Shown here piece after piece: positions 1 to 5,108 of a DNA stretch of 7,505 nt (positions are counted from its first letter, which is position 1; every line of letters starts with the position of its first letter). The DNA lies in contig CAZMZR010000125.1 of NCBI GenBank assembly GCA_964570855.1, forward strand, positions 1-7,505. The letters run 5' to 3'. The translations under genes were made by a program, and so were the position numbers. The stretch is from JAFGPS01 sp964570855. Lineage in GTDB: Bacteria > Planctomycetota > Phycisphaerae > Sedimentisphaerales > Anaerobacaceae. The notes beneath the pieces are model-generated. The model was not told the DNA's origin, did no database searches, and worked only from the letters and a program-made list of their open reading frames with translations.

Positions 1-155
1 GAATCGAAACAGACCGGCTTCGGATCGCACCAATGATTACCCGGCTGAATTTTCCACTTTGTATACCTGTTCATCGGCGAAGCTGTTTTGTCTATCCTGT
101 AACCATCGGGGTGAAACCCTACAATAACTTCCGTGGCGTCAAGTATCGAATCCAT
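1..155 (-). CDS. Unrecognised protein, N-terminal 51 residues (runs off left edge)
   Basis: An ATG at 155-153 opens a minus-strand frame that stays open to the window edge. A GGAG motif (163-166) lies 7 nt before it, and the stop of the DUF1847 gene is only 12 nt upstream, so this looks like the next gene of the same operon. The product begins MDSILDATEVIV and continues with GFHPDGYRID and a stretch holding two Trp and two Cys (NHWCDPKPVC). I recognise no family, signal peptide or membrane segment. The plus-strand frame over the same bases is also open but has no matching ribosome binding site and would run into the 3' end of the DUF1847 gene. The call rests on start context and operon position, not on homology. 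Confidence 0.5.
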   Translation of the reverse strand, partial: MDSILDATEVIVGFHPDGYRIDKTASPMNRYTKWKIQPGNHWCDPKPVCFD

Positions 156-167
156 TATTTATCTCCG

Positions 168-761
168 CTATGTAATTTTATTAAACCGCTTTCGAATATA
201 CTGACAGTATATAGCTGCCGCAGGATTGTGGGCCAATACACGGTCCTTGGCGATAAGCGTTGTCACAGGAGCGTCTGAAACCTTCGCAAAAATAGCGTCA
301 TGACCGACACAAAGCCCGCATATAACATTAAGCTGAGTCTCTGCCTCATTCAGTAGTTGAGCCTGACCGGCCGGGTTGCACATAACCTCCCGGCCTTCCG
401 ATGAAATTTGCTGCAATTCAAAATCCTTTTTATCAATACCACAAACCTTGCAGCAAACTGAAACCACCTCGAAACGCTTTGAAAGAATTTCCTCGATAAT
501 CTTTGCTTCGTCACTTAAGCCAATGCAGAAAGCCAGTCCTATTCTTTTTAATCCTAACTCCTTTGCAAGCAATATTATTTCGCCCAATCGTGTCTCTTTA
601 CCATAATACCGTCCCTCAACCGATGAAGCTGCCCTGTGCAATTCTGCTATTTGATCGTCTTGATATAATTGCTTATGATTGTCAGCTTGTGAAAAGCAAT
701 CTTTGCCATCACGGCATTCTTTCATCTCACACTGTCCACATCGGGGGTATATTTTTCTCAC
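168..761 (-). CDS. DUF1847 family cysteine-rich, putative metal-binding protein
   Basis: The 197-residue product matches my memory of the DUF1847 family: an N-terminal Cys cluster (C8, C11, C16, C22), KVCGIDK at 105-111, MCNPAGQAQLLN at 127-138, and the signature GLCVGHDAIFAKVSDAPVT at 149-167 followed by KDRVLAHNP at 172-180. Twelve Cys in all (also 79, 103, 104, 107, 128, 148, 151, 186) fit metal or Fe-S binding, but no biochemical role is established. It has no signal peptide or membrane segment, so it is probably cytoplasmic. The start is GTG at 761, with AAGGA inside the last codons of panD as its binding site; only 4 nt separate the two genes, so translation is probably coupled. The length is about usual for the family. 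The family call is firm; the function is unknown. Confidence 0.88.
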   Translation of the reverse strand: MRKIYPRCGQCEMKECRDGKDCFSQADNHKQLYQDDQIAELHRAASSVEGRYYGKETRLGEIILLAKELGLKRIGLAFCIGLSDEAKIIEEILSKRFEVVSVCCKVCGIDKKDFELQQISSEGREVMCNPAGQAQLLNEAETQLNVICGLCVGHDAIFAKVSDAPVTTLIAKDRVLAHNPAAAIYCQYIRKRFNKIT

Positions 762-765
762 TTAC

Positions 766-1116
766 CTATTCCTTTGGCTTGTTTTTGTCATCAACAAATA
801 CTGTTTTTGCTTTCAAATCCTTTGCTTTGTCCGCAGAAATTTGGCAATACGATATAATTATGACTTTGTCACCAACAGTGCCTAACCTTGCTGCCGGCCC
901 ATTTAACAATACAGTGCCTGACCTTCGTGGTGCTGAAATGGTATAAGTTACAAATCGCTGGCCATTATTAATATTAAGCACATGAACCTGCTCGTCCGGT
1001 AATATATCAGCTTTCTCAAGAAGTTCCTCATCAATGGTTATACTTCCTTCGTAATCCAGTTCAGTGCCGGTTAAAGTGGCACCGTGAATCTTGGATTTGA
1101 GCATAAATCGTTTCAT
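766..1116 (-). CDS. panD: Aspartate 1-decarboxylase proenzyme
   Basis: PanD decarboxylates L-aspartate to beta-alanine for pantothenate and CoA synthesis in the cytoplasm. The 116-residue product aligns without gaps over the catalytic N-terminal half. MLKSKIHGATLTG at 5-17 carries Lys9 and His11. Tyr22-Glu-Gly24-Ser25 is the self-cleavage site that makes the pyruvoyl group from Ser25. NGQRFVTY at 51-58 carries Arg54 and Tyr58, and NGPAA at 72-76 matches the NGAAA motif except for Pro74. The last roughly 15 residues are Lys/Asp-rich, as in many bacterial PanD tails. The ATG at 1116 has an AGAGGAA site just upstream. No panB, panC or panE is in the window; instead panD lies between the NifX-ferredoxin fusion (72 nt upstream) and the DUF1847 gene (4 nt downstream). 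No separate PanM/PanZ maturation factor is seen. Confidence 0.95.
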   Translation of the reverse strand: MKRFMLKSKIHGATLTGTELDYEGSITIDEELLEKADILPDEQVHVLNINNGQRFVTYTISAPRRSGTVLLNGPAARLGTVGDKVIIISYCQISADKAKDLKAKTVFVDDKNKPKE

Positions 1117-1188
1117 CTAGTTCCTCTTTCTAATGTTCAATCAAGCTACAATCCGCTTAAAACGTTTTGCTTATTTTGATTATGTTTC

Positions 1189-2079
1189 TTAACCACCAAT
1201 TTTTTGCTGAGTAATTACAATCGCACCATTTGGACACTCAGATATGCAGGCAGCACAGGCAGTACATAGATCGGGATTTATAACAGCATATTTGTCTATA
1301 CTAATAGCATTGGTCGGACATACATCGGCACAGATACCACAGCTGGTGCATTTATCCGGCTGAACAAAAGCTGCGGCTTTGCGGCCGCTTCCAAGCTTAG
1401 CTATTCTTTGATTCAGTTGTTGTTTTTGCTGCTCAAGCATCTCTGCCTGCTGCTTTAGAGCAGCCAATTCCTGATCAGGGTTTTGCAGTCCGGCATTTTC
1501 TGGGAGACCTGCTGCAGGGCCGGTCGAAGGCATACCCATCGAAGCTGTCATACCCATACCTCCACCTCGACCCATGCCTCTGCCCATACCGCGTCCCATC
1601 CCACCGCCGGGACCCATACCTCGACCGCCGCCCATACCAAAACCTGCTCCTCCTACGCCTTGACCCATCGGATTAGTTCCTGGTTGCCCAGTTGCTTTAG
1701 GGACTGTCGGCGTAGCGCTCATACCAAAGTGGCTGGCTACATTAGGTTCCGAAGCAGAGGATAAAGCCCCGGTTTTGAACTGTTCAACGGCATTGCGGAC
1801 AGGCCCGCTGACACCAACAATAACCTGTATCCCTGCCTGACCAAAAACATTAAATGCGTTAGGGCCGCAATTGCCTGTTAGTACAGTCGTTACACCTTTT
1901 TCCGACATTAACTGAGCAGACTGAATACCAGCACCGCCGCCAAGGGCCATATTGGGATTTTCAATCGCTTCTAACTGCATTGTGTCAGTGTCAATGATCA
2001 GAAAATAGGGACACCGACCAAACCGAGCCTCCACGTTATCATCGAGAGTAGGCCCTGTTGACGTTACTGCAATCTTCAT
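1189..2079 (-). CDS. NifX-type cluster-binding domain fused to Gly-rich linker, coiled coil and 2x[4Fe-4S] ferredoxin domain
   Basis: The 296-residue protein has four parts. Residues 1-112 are a dinitrogenase Fe-Mo cofactor biosynthesis (NifX/NifB C-terminal/ORP) domain with ARFGRCPYF at 18-26, GAGIQ at 49-53 and TGNCGPNAF at 68-76. Residues 138-176 are Gly/Met/Arg-rich, with repeated GMGRGMGRG. Residues 201-229 form a predicted coiled coil (QELAALKQQAEMLEQQKQQ). Residues 238-290 hold two [4Fe-4S] motifs with C244/C247/C250/C254 and C272/C275/C278/C282. ATG 2079 is preferred to an in-frame TTG at 2085 because GAAAGGG ends 6 nt before the ATG and abuts the TTG. It follows the FmdB-type gene by 15 nt. 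Known NifX-like proteins bind Fe-Mo or Mo-Cu-S clusters. I infer that this one links such a site to electron transfer; its substrate is unknown. Confidence 0.9.
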   Translation of the reverse strand: MKIAVTSTGPTLDDNVEARFGRCPYFLIIDTDTMQLEAIENPNMALGGGAGIQSAQLMSEKGVTTVLTGNCGPNAFNVFGQAGIQVIVGVSGPVRNAVEQFKTGALSSASEPNVASHFGMSATPTVPKATGQPGTNPMGQGVGGAGFGMGGGRGMGPGGGMGRGMGRGMGRGGGMGMTASMGMPSTGPAAGLPENAGLQNPDQELAALKQQAEMLEQQKQQLNQRIAKLGSGRKAAAFVQPDKCTSCGICADVCPTNAISIDKYAVINPDLCTACAACISECPNGAIVITQQKIGG

Positions 2080-2094
2080 AAACAACCCTTTCTA

Positions 2095-2301
2095 TCAGAG
2101 TCCACATGTTCCGGTTGGACACGTTCCGGTTGAGCATGAATCGCTTCCCTGGCTGCTTTGGCCAACGGAAAAACCTGAAAATAGTTTCTGCATATCCGAA
2201 CTTCCACATTTTTCGCAGACGTGCTTGTTCTTACCACTGCTTTTTTCCAGAAATTCGGTGTTATGCCCGCATTTCTTACATTTATACTCAAATATTGGCA
2301 T
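2095..2301 (-). CDS. FmdB family zinc-ribbon protein
   Basis: This 68-residue protein starts MPIFEYKCKKCG, the near-invariant FmdB opening, and carries two CxxC knuckles (C8/C11 and C29/C32) of a zinc ribbon. It ends in a Ser/Gly/Cys tail (DSCSTGTCPTGTCGL) with three more Cys, also usual in the family. FmdB-type proteins are named from a putative regulator in a formamidase operon; most have no known role. The ATG at 2301 is chosen over one at 2307 because the AAGGAG site (2310-2315) gives 8 nt spacing for 2301 but only 2 nt for 2307, and because the family starts with MP. It lies 15 nt before the NifX-ferredoxin fusion. The extra C-terminal Cys could ligate a second metal, which is inference. 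Confidence 0.88.
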   Translation of the reverse strand: MPIFEYKCKKCGHNTEFLEKSSGKNKHVCEKCGSSDMQKLFSGFSVGQSSQGSDSCSTGTCPTGTCGL

Positions 2302-2500
2302 CGTCATATCTCCTTGTAAATTTGTTAGAGCTTCACCCGAAACACAGTGTTCTTAAACACTGTATGGAACCAGGCACAGAAAATTTACTTATGTACAAAG
2401 CGTCCGATCCTCGCAGCATAGGATCTACCGTTACACAGATAAACGTTATGCCTTTTTAGCTCAAAGGCTTTAAGAAATCCGATGTCCACCTTAGTGTTTT
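2302..2500 (-). other. Internal 199-bp operon gap, possible leader or processing region
   Basis: This is the longest non-coding gap within the minus-strand gene run. It contains the perfect hairpin at 2344-2363, weaker 6-bp (2450-2468) and 5-bp (2406-2425) inverted repeats, and the FmdB-type ribosome binding site (2310-2315). No run of T follows any of the stems on the minus strand, so a standard intrinsic terminator is not supported. I see no recognisable riboswitch and no convincing sigma-70 promoter; the best candidate, TTGAGC-17-TATCTG, is poor. The gap could separate transcript segments or act as an RNA processing or attenuation site, but nothing here decides that. Confidence 0.4.
2344..2363. 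repeat. Perfect inverted repeat, 8-bp stem with 4-nt loop
   Basis: ACAGTGTT at 2344-2351 and AACACTGT at 2356-2363 are exact reverse complements around the 4-nt loop CTTA. It lies between the stop of the coiled-coil DUF5320 gene and the start of the FmdB-type gene. No U-tract follows on either strand, so it is better read as an operator or an RNA stem than as a terminator. Confidence 0.6.
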
Positions 2501-2929
2501 TTACTCTTTGCTGCTTTTCTGGCTCTCGAGTTCTTCTATGCGCTTTTTGATTCCGTCAAGGCTATCCTCAAGATATTCTGCTTGACCTTTCAAGCCATCG
2601 AGTTCCTGCTGAGCAGTTAAGCCTGGAGCAAATGGCGCACCGCCATAAGCATACGGGTTCACAGCACCACCATAAGCATATGGACCTGCAGCACCGCCAT
2701 AAGCGTATGGATTCACAGCACTACCATAAGCAGGCAAGCCATATCCAGCTCTGCCCCTACCAAAACCTCGACCAAAACCGCCACCTCGGCCTCGACCCCA
2801 GCCCATACCCATACCACGTCCGCCAACAGGATTTGCATAACCCGGCACTGGGAAACCTGCACAAAAACCTGCAGCTCTACCTGTCATTGGTCCCATACCT
2901 CCAGGACCTGTTCCATCGCCACCTGGCAT
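2501..2929 (-). CDS. DUF5320 domain protein, Gly-rich with C-terminal coiled coil
   Basis: The 142-residue protein begins with the DUF5320 header (MPGGDGTGPGGMGPMTGR, then AAGFCAGFPVPGY with Cys23). Next come a Gly/Arg/aromatic stretch (about 33-64), three near-identical 9-residue repeats around PYAYGGA (about 72-98), and a charged heptad-like helix at 107-136 (QELDGLKGQAEYLEDSL). The helix probably multimerises. Homologues are small proteins found near NifX/NifB-like and MinD-type ATPase genes in anaerobes; their role is unknown. ATG 2929 has AAAGGAG with 7 nt spacing and lies 25 nt past the zinc-ribbon gene stop. The first 35 residues closely match the internal-start product at 3550, so the two are paralogues. 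Confidence 0.85.
   Translation of the reverse strand: MPGGDGTGPGGMGPMTGRAAGFCAGFPVPGYANPVGGRGMGMGWGRGRGGGFGRGFGRGRAGYGLPAYGSAVNPYAYGGAAGPYAYGGAVNPYAYGGAPFAPGLTAQQELDGLKGQAEYLEDSLDGIKKRIEELESQKSSKE
2637..2733 (-). repeat. 27-bp tandem repeat, three and a half copies, coding
   Basis: Units at 2637-2663, 2664-2690 and 2691-2717, plus a partial fourth to about 2733, each carry a GCAC-CATAAGC-type core on the plus strand. They differ by a few substitutions and by no indels. In the minus-strand gene they encode the 9-residue repeats around PYAYGGA. The in-frame period means gain or loss of copies would keep the reading frame. Confidence 0.9.
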
Positions 2930-2954
2930 AATATTTCTCCTTTCGAAAAAAATG

Positions 2955-3188
2955 TTAATTTCTTGTCATTTTCGTTCCACAATTTGGACAACTTATCGCA
3001 TTACAAGGCTGTCCGGCAACATGAGCAACCGTTGTTCCGCATTTCGGACACACACAACTTCCGCCCGGCCCTGCAGCAAATGGTCCACCCATTCTGCCTC
3101 TACCCTGACCTTGGGCTTGGCCTCGTCCCATACCACGTCCTGTGCCTGGCCCTTGGCCGCCAGGACCTGTACCGTCACCTCTTGGCAT
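2955..3188 (-). CDS. DUF5320-headed small zinc-ribbon protein
   Basis: The 77-residue protein opens with MPRGDGTGPGGQGPGTGRG, a variant of the DUF5320 header with Gly in place of Met in the PMTGR motif and without the following FCAG. A Gly/Gln/Arg linker follows to about residue 40, then a Cys-rich module: C45, C47 and C50 (CVCPKCG), C62, then C67 and C70 (CPNCG). That is a zinc-ribbon-like fold and may bind zinc or an Fe-S centre. ATG 3188 is preferred to the in-frame ATG at 3197 because GAAAGGA (3197-3203) overlaps the upstream ATG but sits 8 nt before 3188, and because family members start MPxGDG. I recognise the architecture from anaerobe genomes but know no function. Confidence 0.82.
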   Translation of the reverse strand: MPRGDGTGPGGQGPGTGRGMGRGQAQGQGRGRMGGPFAAGPGGSCVCPKCGTTVAHVAGQPCNAISCPNCGTKMTRN

Positions 3189-3211
3189 AATATCCATCCT
3201 TTCTGCAATTT

Positions 3212-3224
3212 ACCCCTAAGGGGT
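3212..3224. repeat. Small palindrome ACCCC-TAA-GGGGT
   Basis: A 5-bp GC-rich inverted repeat with a 3-nt loop lies 20 bp past the stop of the double DUF5320 gene and before the next ribosome binding site. It has no T-run on the minus-strand side, so it is at most a weak pause or RNA-stability element. Confidence 0.35.
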
Positions 3225-3244
3225 TACATGCTAATTTGAATTTG

Positions 3245-3550
3245 TTACCAATAACCAAATCTGCCGCCACCGCGACCACGGCCCCAGCCTCTGCCTCGAC
3301 CGAAACCTCGGCCAAAACCTCTACGAAACCACGGATTGCTCCATGCGGCGTAAGGATTTCCATATCCAGCGCCATAACTATATAAGCCTGTACCATACGG
3401 CCCGACTGGTGGTATAGCGGCACCATAAAAACCGGCTCTACCGACAACAGGGTTCATATAGCCCGGCACCGGATAACCTGCGCAAAAGCCAGCGGCTCTT
3501 CCAGTCATTGGTCCTAATCCTGCCGGACCTGTTCCGTCTCCAAATGGCAT
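3245..3550 (-). CDS. Probable internal-start DUF5320 protein (101 residues)
   Basis: ATG 3550 lies in frame inside the double-headed gene. It is preceded by GGGAGGTGG (3556-3564), one of the strongest ribosome binding sites in the window, with the GGAGG core 8 nt from the ATG. Its product begins exactly at the family's usual MPxGDGTGP start and matches the first 35 residues of the 2501-2929 product almost residue for residue. I infer that this shorter protein is made in addition to, or instead of, the long form. If so, the upstream 62 codons are either a separate header that has lost its stop codon or an extension used only part of the time. The sequence alone does not say which form dominates. 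Confidence 0.65.
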   Translation of the reverse strand: MPFGDGTGPAGLGPMTGRAAGFCAGYPVPGYMNPVVGRAGFYGAAIPPVGPYGTGLYSYGAGYGNPYAAWSNPWFRRGFGRGFGRGRGWGRGRGGGRFGYW

Positions 3551-3736
3551 ATTAACCACCTCCCTTTCCTGAACTTTTATGTTATTGTTATTCAAATTAA
3601 CCGGCAAACCTTGTATGCCGGCGAGGCCTTTTACCTGACTCGGTTTATTTTTTGACTCTTTCAACAGACAAAAACCCTGACCTCTACCTGTCATTGGCCC
3701 TTGACCTAACGGTCCTGTACCATCAAAACTTGGCAT
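3245..3736 (-). CDS. Double-headed DUF5320-type protein (two header modules in one frame)
   Basis: The 163-residue frame contains two DUF5320 headers. The first, MPSFDGTGPLGQGPMTGR then GQGFC, is followed by about 40 residues of Lys/Asn-rich linker. At residue 63 a second full header begins (MPFGDGTGPAGLGPMTGR then AAGFCAGYPVPGY). The rest is Gly/Tyr/Pro-rich and ends in an Arg/Gly/Phe/Trp tail (FGRGFGRGRGWGRGRGG). No coiled coil is present, unlike the paralogue at 2501-2929. The ATG at 3736 directly abuts the TAA of the DUF89 gene; AAGGAGG (3745-3751) lies inside that gene with 8 nt spacing, so coupling is likely. The linker residues EREVVN are encoded by the second gene's ribosome binding site. 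This suggests that two genes merged, or that two proteins are made. Confidence 0.8.
   Translation of the reverse strand: MPSFDGTGPLGQGPMTGRGQGFCLLKESKNKPSQVKGLAGIQGLPVNLNNNNIKVQEREVVNMPFGDGTGPAGLGPMTGRAAGFCAGYPVPGYMNPVVGRAGFYGAAIPPVGPYGTGLYSYGAGYGNPYAAWSNPWFRRGFGRGFGRGRGWGRGRGGGRFGYW
3556..3564 (-). promoter_or_regulatory. Strong internal ribosome binding site
   Basis: GGGAGGTGG on the minus strand lies within the open frame of the double-headed DUF5320 gene. It is ideally spaced (8 nt from the GGAGG core) for the ATG at 3550. It decides in favour of an internal start and marks the former gene boundary. Confidence 0.75.
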
Positions 3737-4630
3737 TTATTCTGCCTCCTTAACTAAATCTGTAATATCATTAAAAGCTTCGCTCTTTTTCAAAATCATC
3801 TCACCGACTTCACAGCCTAAGTCCCTTGCAATAACAGGGCACTTTGCCTTAAGTATGAAAAATATATTCTTATCTACATCGCTGAGAGTTTCGTAATTGC
3901 CCTGTCCCTTGGCTACAACCAGATCAGCACTTTCAAAGCGATTCCTAAATGATGGAGAACAGCTTTCCAGAATTGTCCCCGGTGCGTCAGAACCATTATC
4001 GATGACATCCAGAATCTTAGGCAAACCAGCAATTACGGCATCTTCCATCGTGGCATCGTTTATTACCGGTAAGCCCTTTACAACCACAGTAACCTTGTCT
4101 ATGGGCATTTGCTCAATCAACAAACGGTCAAAAACAATCTCACCGGCATTATCTGCAATATAAAGAATATCTTCTGCTTCATTTACTGCGTTTCGAAAAT
4201 CCTCCAGTTGCATACCTGAAGGTTCTTTAGAAAGACACTGGTTTATCGTTTCGGCCAGTTCGGTTTCCCGCAATTGACTTTTGACTCCAAAATCAATGAT
4301 ATTTCCTGCTATAGCCAGACGAACTGCAGTTTCGAACGGATCTTCGGATTCGATGATTAAGTGACGCATTTTGGAATACAAGTTCAATGCCGCATTATTA
4401 AACTGTTGCTTAACCTTGTGATAAGGGTCTTCAACGCCTACAAGATCTCGAATCAGACGATGTATCTGTTGTCCAATCACCGGTGGAGACTGGCTCATAT
4501 CCATATTATTTGCCAGACCAAGCACTCCACGGACTACCTGCTCATGGATATATTCATCCTCTGTCGCATGCCTTGCCGCATCGAGCGATTGTCTGATAAA
4601 ACACGGAATACAATCCAGATATATATGCAT
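3737..4630 (-). CDS. DUF89 / ARMT1-like metal-dependent phosphatase family protein
   Basis: The 297-residue protein has the marks of the prokaryotic DUF89 group: an N-terminal LDCIPCFIRQSLDAAR with C7 and C10, YIADNAGEIVFDRLLI at 157-172 with the Asp160-Asn161 and Glu164 of the metal site, VVVKGLPVINDATMEDA at 182-198, and VVAKGQGNYETL at 238-249. Characterised DUF89 members are metal-dependent phosphatases that act on sugar phosphates or damaged metabolites; the substrate of this one is unknown. The length fits the prokaryotic group. ATG 4630 has AAGGAA just upstream and lies 24 nt past the NifX gene. The TAA abuts the next ATG. Its place among NifX and DUF5320 genes may mean a cofactor-linked role, which is inference. 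Confidence 0.9.
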   Translation of the reverse strand: MHIYLDCIPCFIRQSLDAARHATEDEYIHEQVVRGVLGLANNMDMSQSPPVIGQQIHRLIRDLVGVEDPYHKVKQQFNNAALNLYSKMRHLIIESEDPFETAVRLAIAGNIIDFGVKSQLRETELAETINQCLSKEPSGMQLEDFRNAVNEAEDILYIADNAGEIVFDRLLIEQMPIDKVTVVVKGLPVINDATMEDAVIAGLPKILDVIDNGSDAPGTILESCSPSFRNRFESADLVVAKGQGNYETLSDVDKNIFFILKAKCPVIARDLGCEVGEMILKKSEAFNDITDLVKEAE

Positions 4631-4654
4631 TAGTTTCCTTGCTCCGTTTGAATT

Positions 4655-5017
4655 CTAAATCCAATGTCCTTCAACATTAGCCTGTTTAACTTCTTTTAAT
4701 TTTCCTGCCTTGAACGAGTCTATCGCCTCGGCAACAGTTTGCTTCTCAGTGAGAAATATTTTCACACCTGCTGCCCTGAGTGTCTTAAATGCATTTGGAC
4801 CGACATTACCGGTTATCACCGCCTCGACGCCAAGATTGGCTATATTGCTGCCGGTCTGAATCCCTGCACCCTGAACAGCATTTAAATTTAATTCATTGTT
4901 ATGCACCACAAAATCATCAGTTTCGGTATCAACTACGAGCAAAAATTTTGCCCGTCCGAATCTCAGATCAATTTCGCTTGAAAGCTCTTTTTCCTGCGAT
5001 GTTATTGCTATTTTCAT
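4655..5017 (-). CDS. NifX/ORP-like dinitrogenase Fe-Mo cofactor domain protein
   Basis: This 120-residue single-domain protein starts MKIAITSQ and shows the family motifs DLRFGRAKFLLVVD (17-30), GAGIQTGSNIANLG (50-63), TGNVGPNAF (69-77) and the usual ending VEGHW (115-119). Family members fold as an RNase H-like domain that binds Fe-Mo or Mo-Cu sulfide clusters. ATG 5017 is chosen over an upstream in-frame ATG at 5068 because AAAGGA sits about 8 nt before it and the domain begins there; the extra 17 residues would be encoded by the leader itself. Where the fusion protein at 1189-2079 has a Cys in its TGNCGPNAF motif, this one has Val, so any cluster ligands differ. No catalytic activity is expected; carriage or storage is the likely role. 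Confidence 0.9.
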   Translation of the reverse strand: MKIAITSQEKELSSEIDLRFGRAKFLLVVDTETDDFVVHNNELNLNAVQGAGIQTGSNIANLGVEAVITGNVGPNAFKTLRAAGVKIFLTEKQTVAEAIDSFKAGKLKEVKQANVEGHWI

Positions 5018-5108
5018 TCTATTTTTCCTTTCTTTGCTCTGCTTAGACTCCGTCCCCCTCAGTTGCACAAAAATGTCACAAACAGTCCGGTCAATTTATT
5101 TCTTAGCG

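Noticed and set aside
33..278. 81-codon plus-strand frame at the left edge
   Set aside because: It overlaps the conserved 3' end of the DUF1847 gene and the better-supported minus-strand start at 155.
1483..1764. Plus-strand His/Thr/Ser-rich frame opposite the NifX-ferredoxin fusion
   Set aside because: It is the antisense of the Gly/Met/Arg-rich coding stretch; the composition is an artefact of GGN and CGN codons.
2385..2489. 34-codon GTG-started minus-strand frame in the gap before the FmdB-type gene
   Set aside because: The only ribosome-binding-like sequence (CTAAGG) touches the GTG, leaving no spacing, and the peptide (starting at GTG, ending FVHK) matches nothing I know.
2632..3239. 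Plus-strand His-rich and Ser/Thr-rich frames opposite the DUF5320 genes
   Set aside because: They mirror Gly- and Tyr-rich codons of clear minus-strand genes and have no ribosome binding sites.
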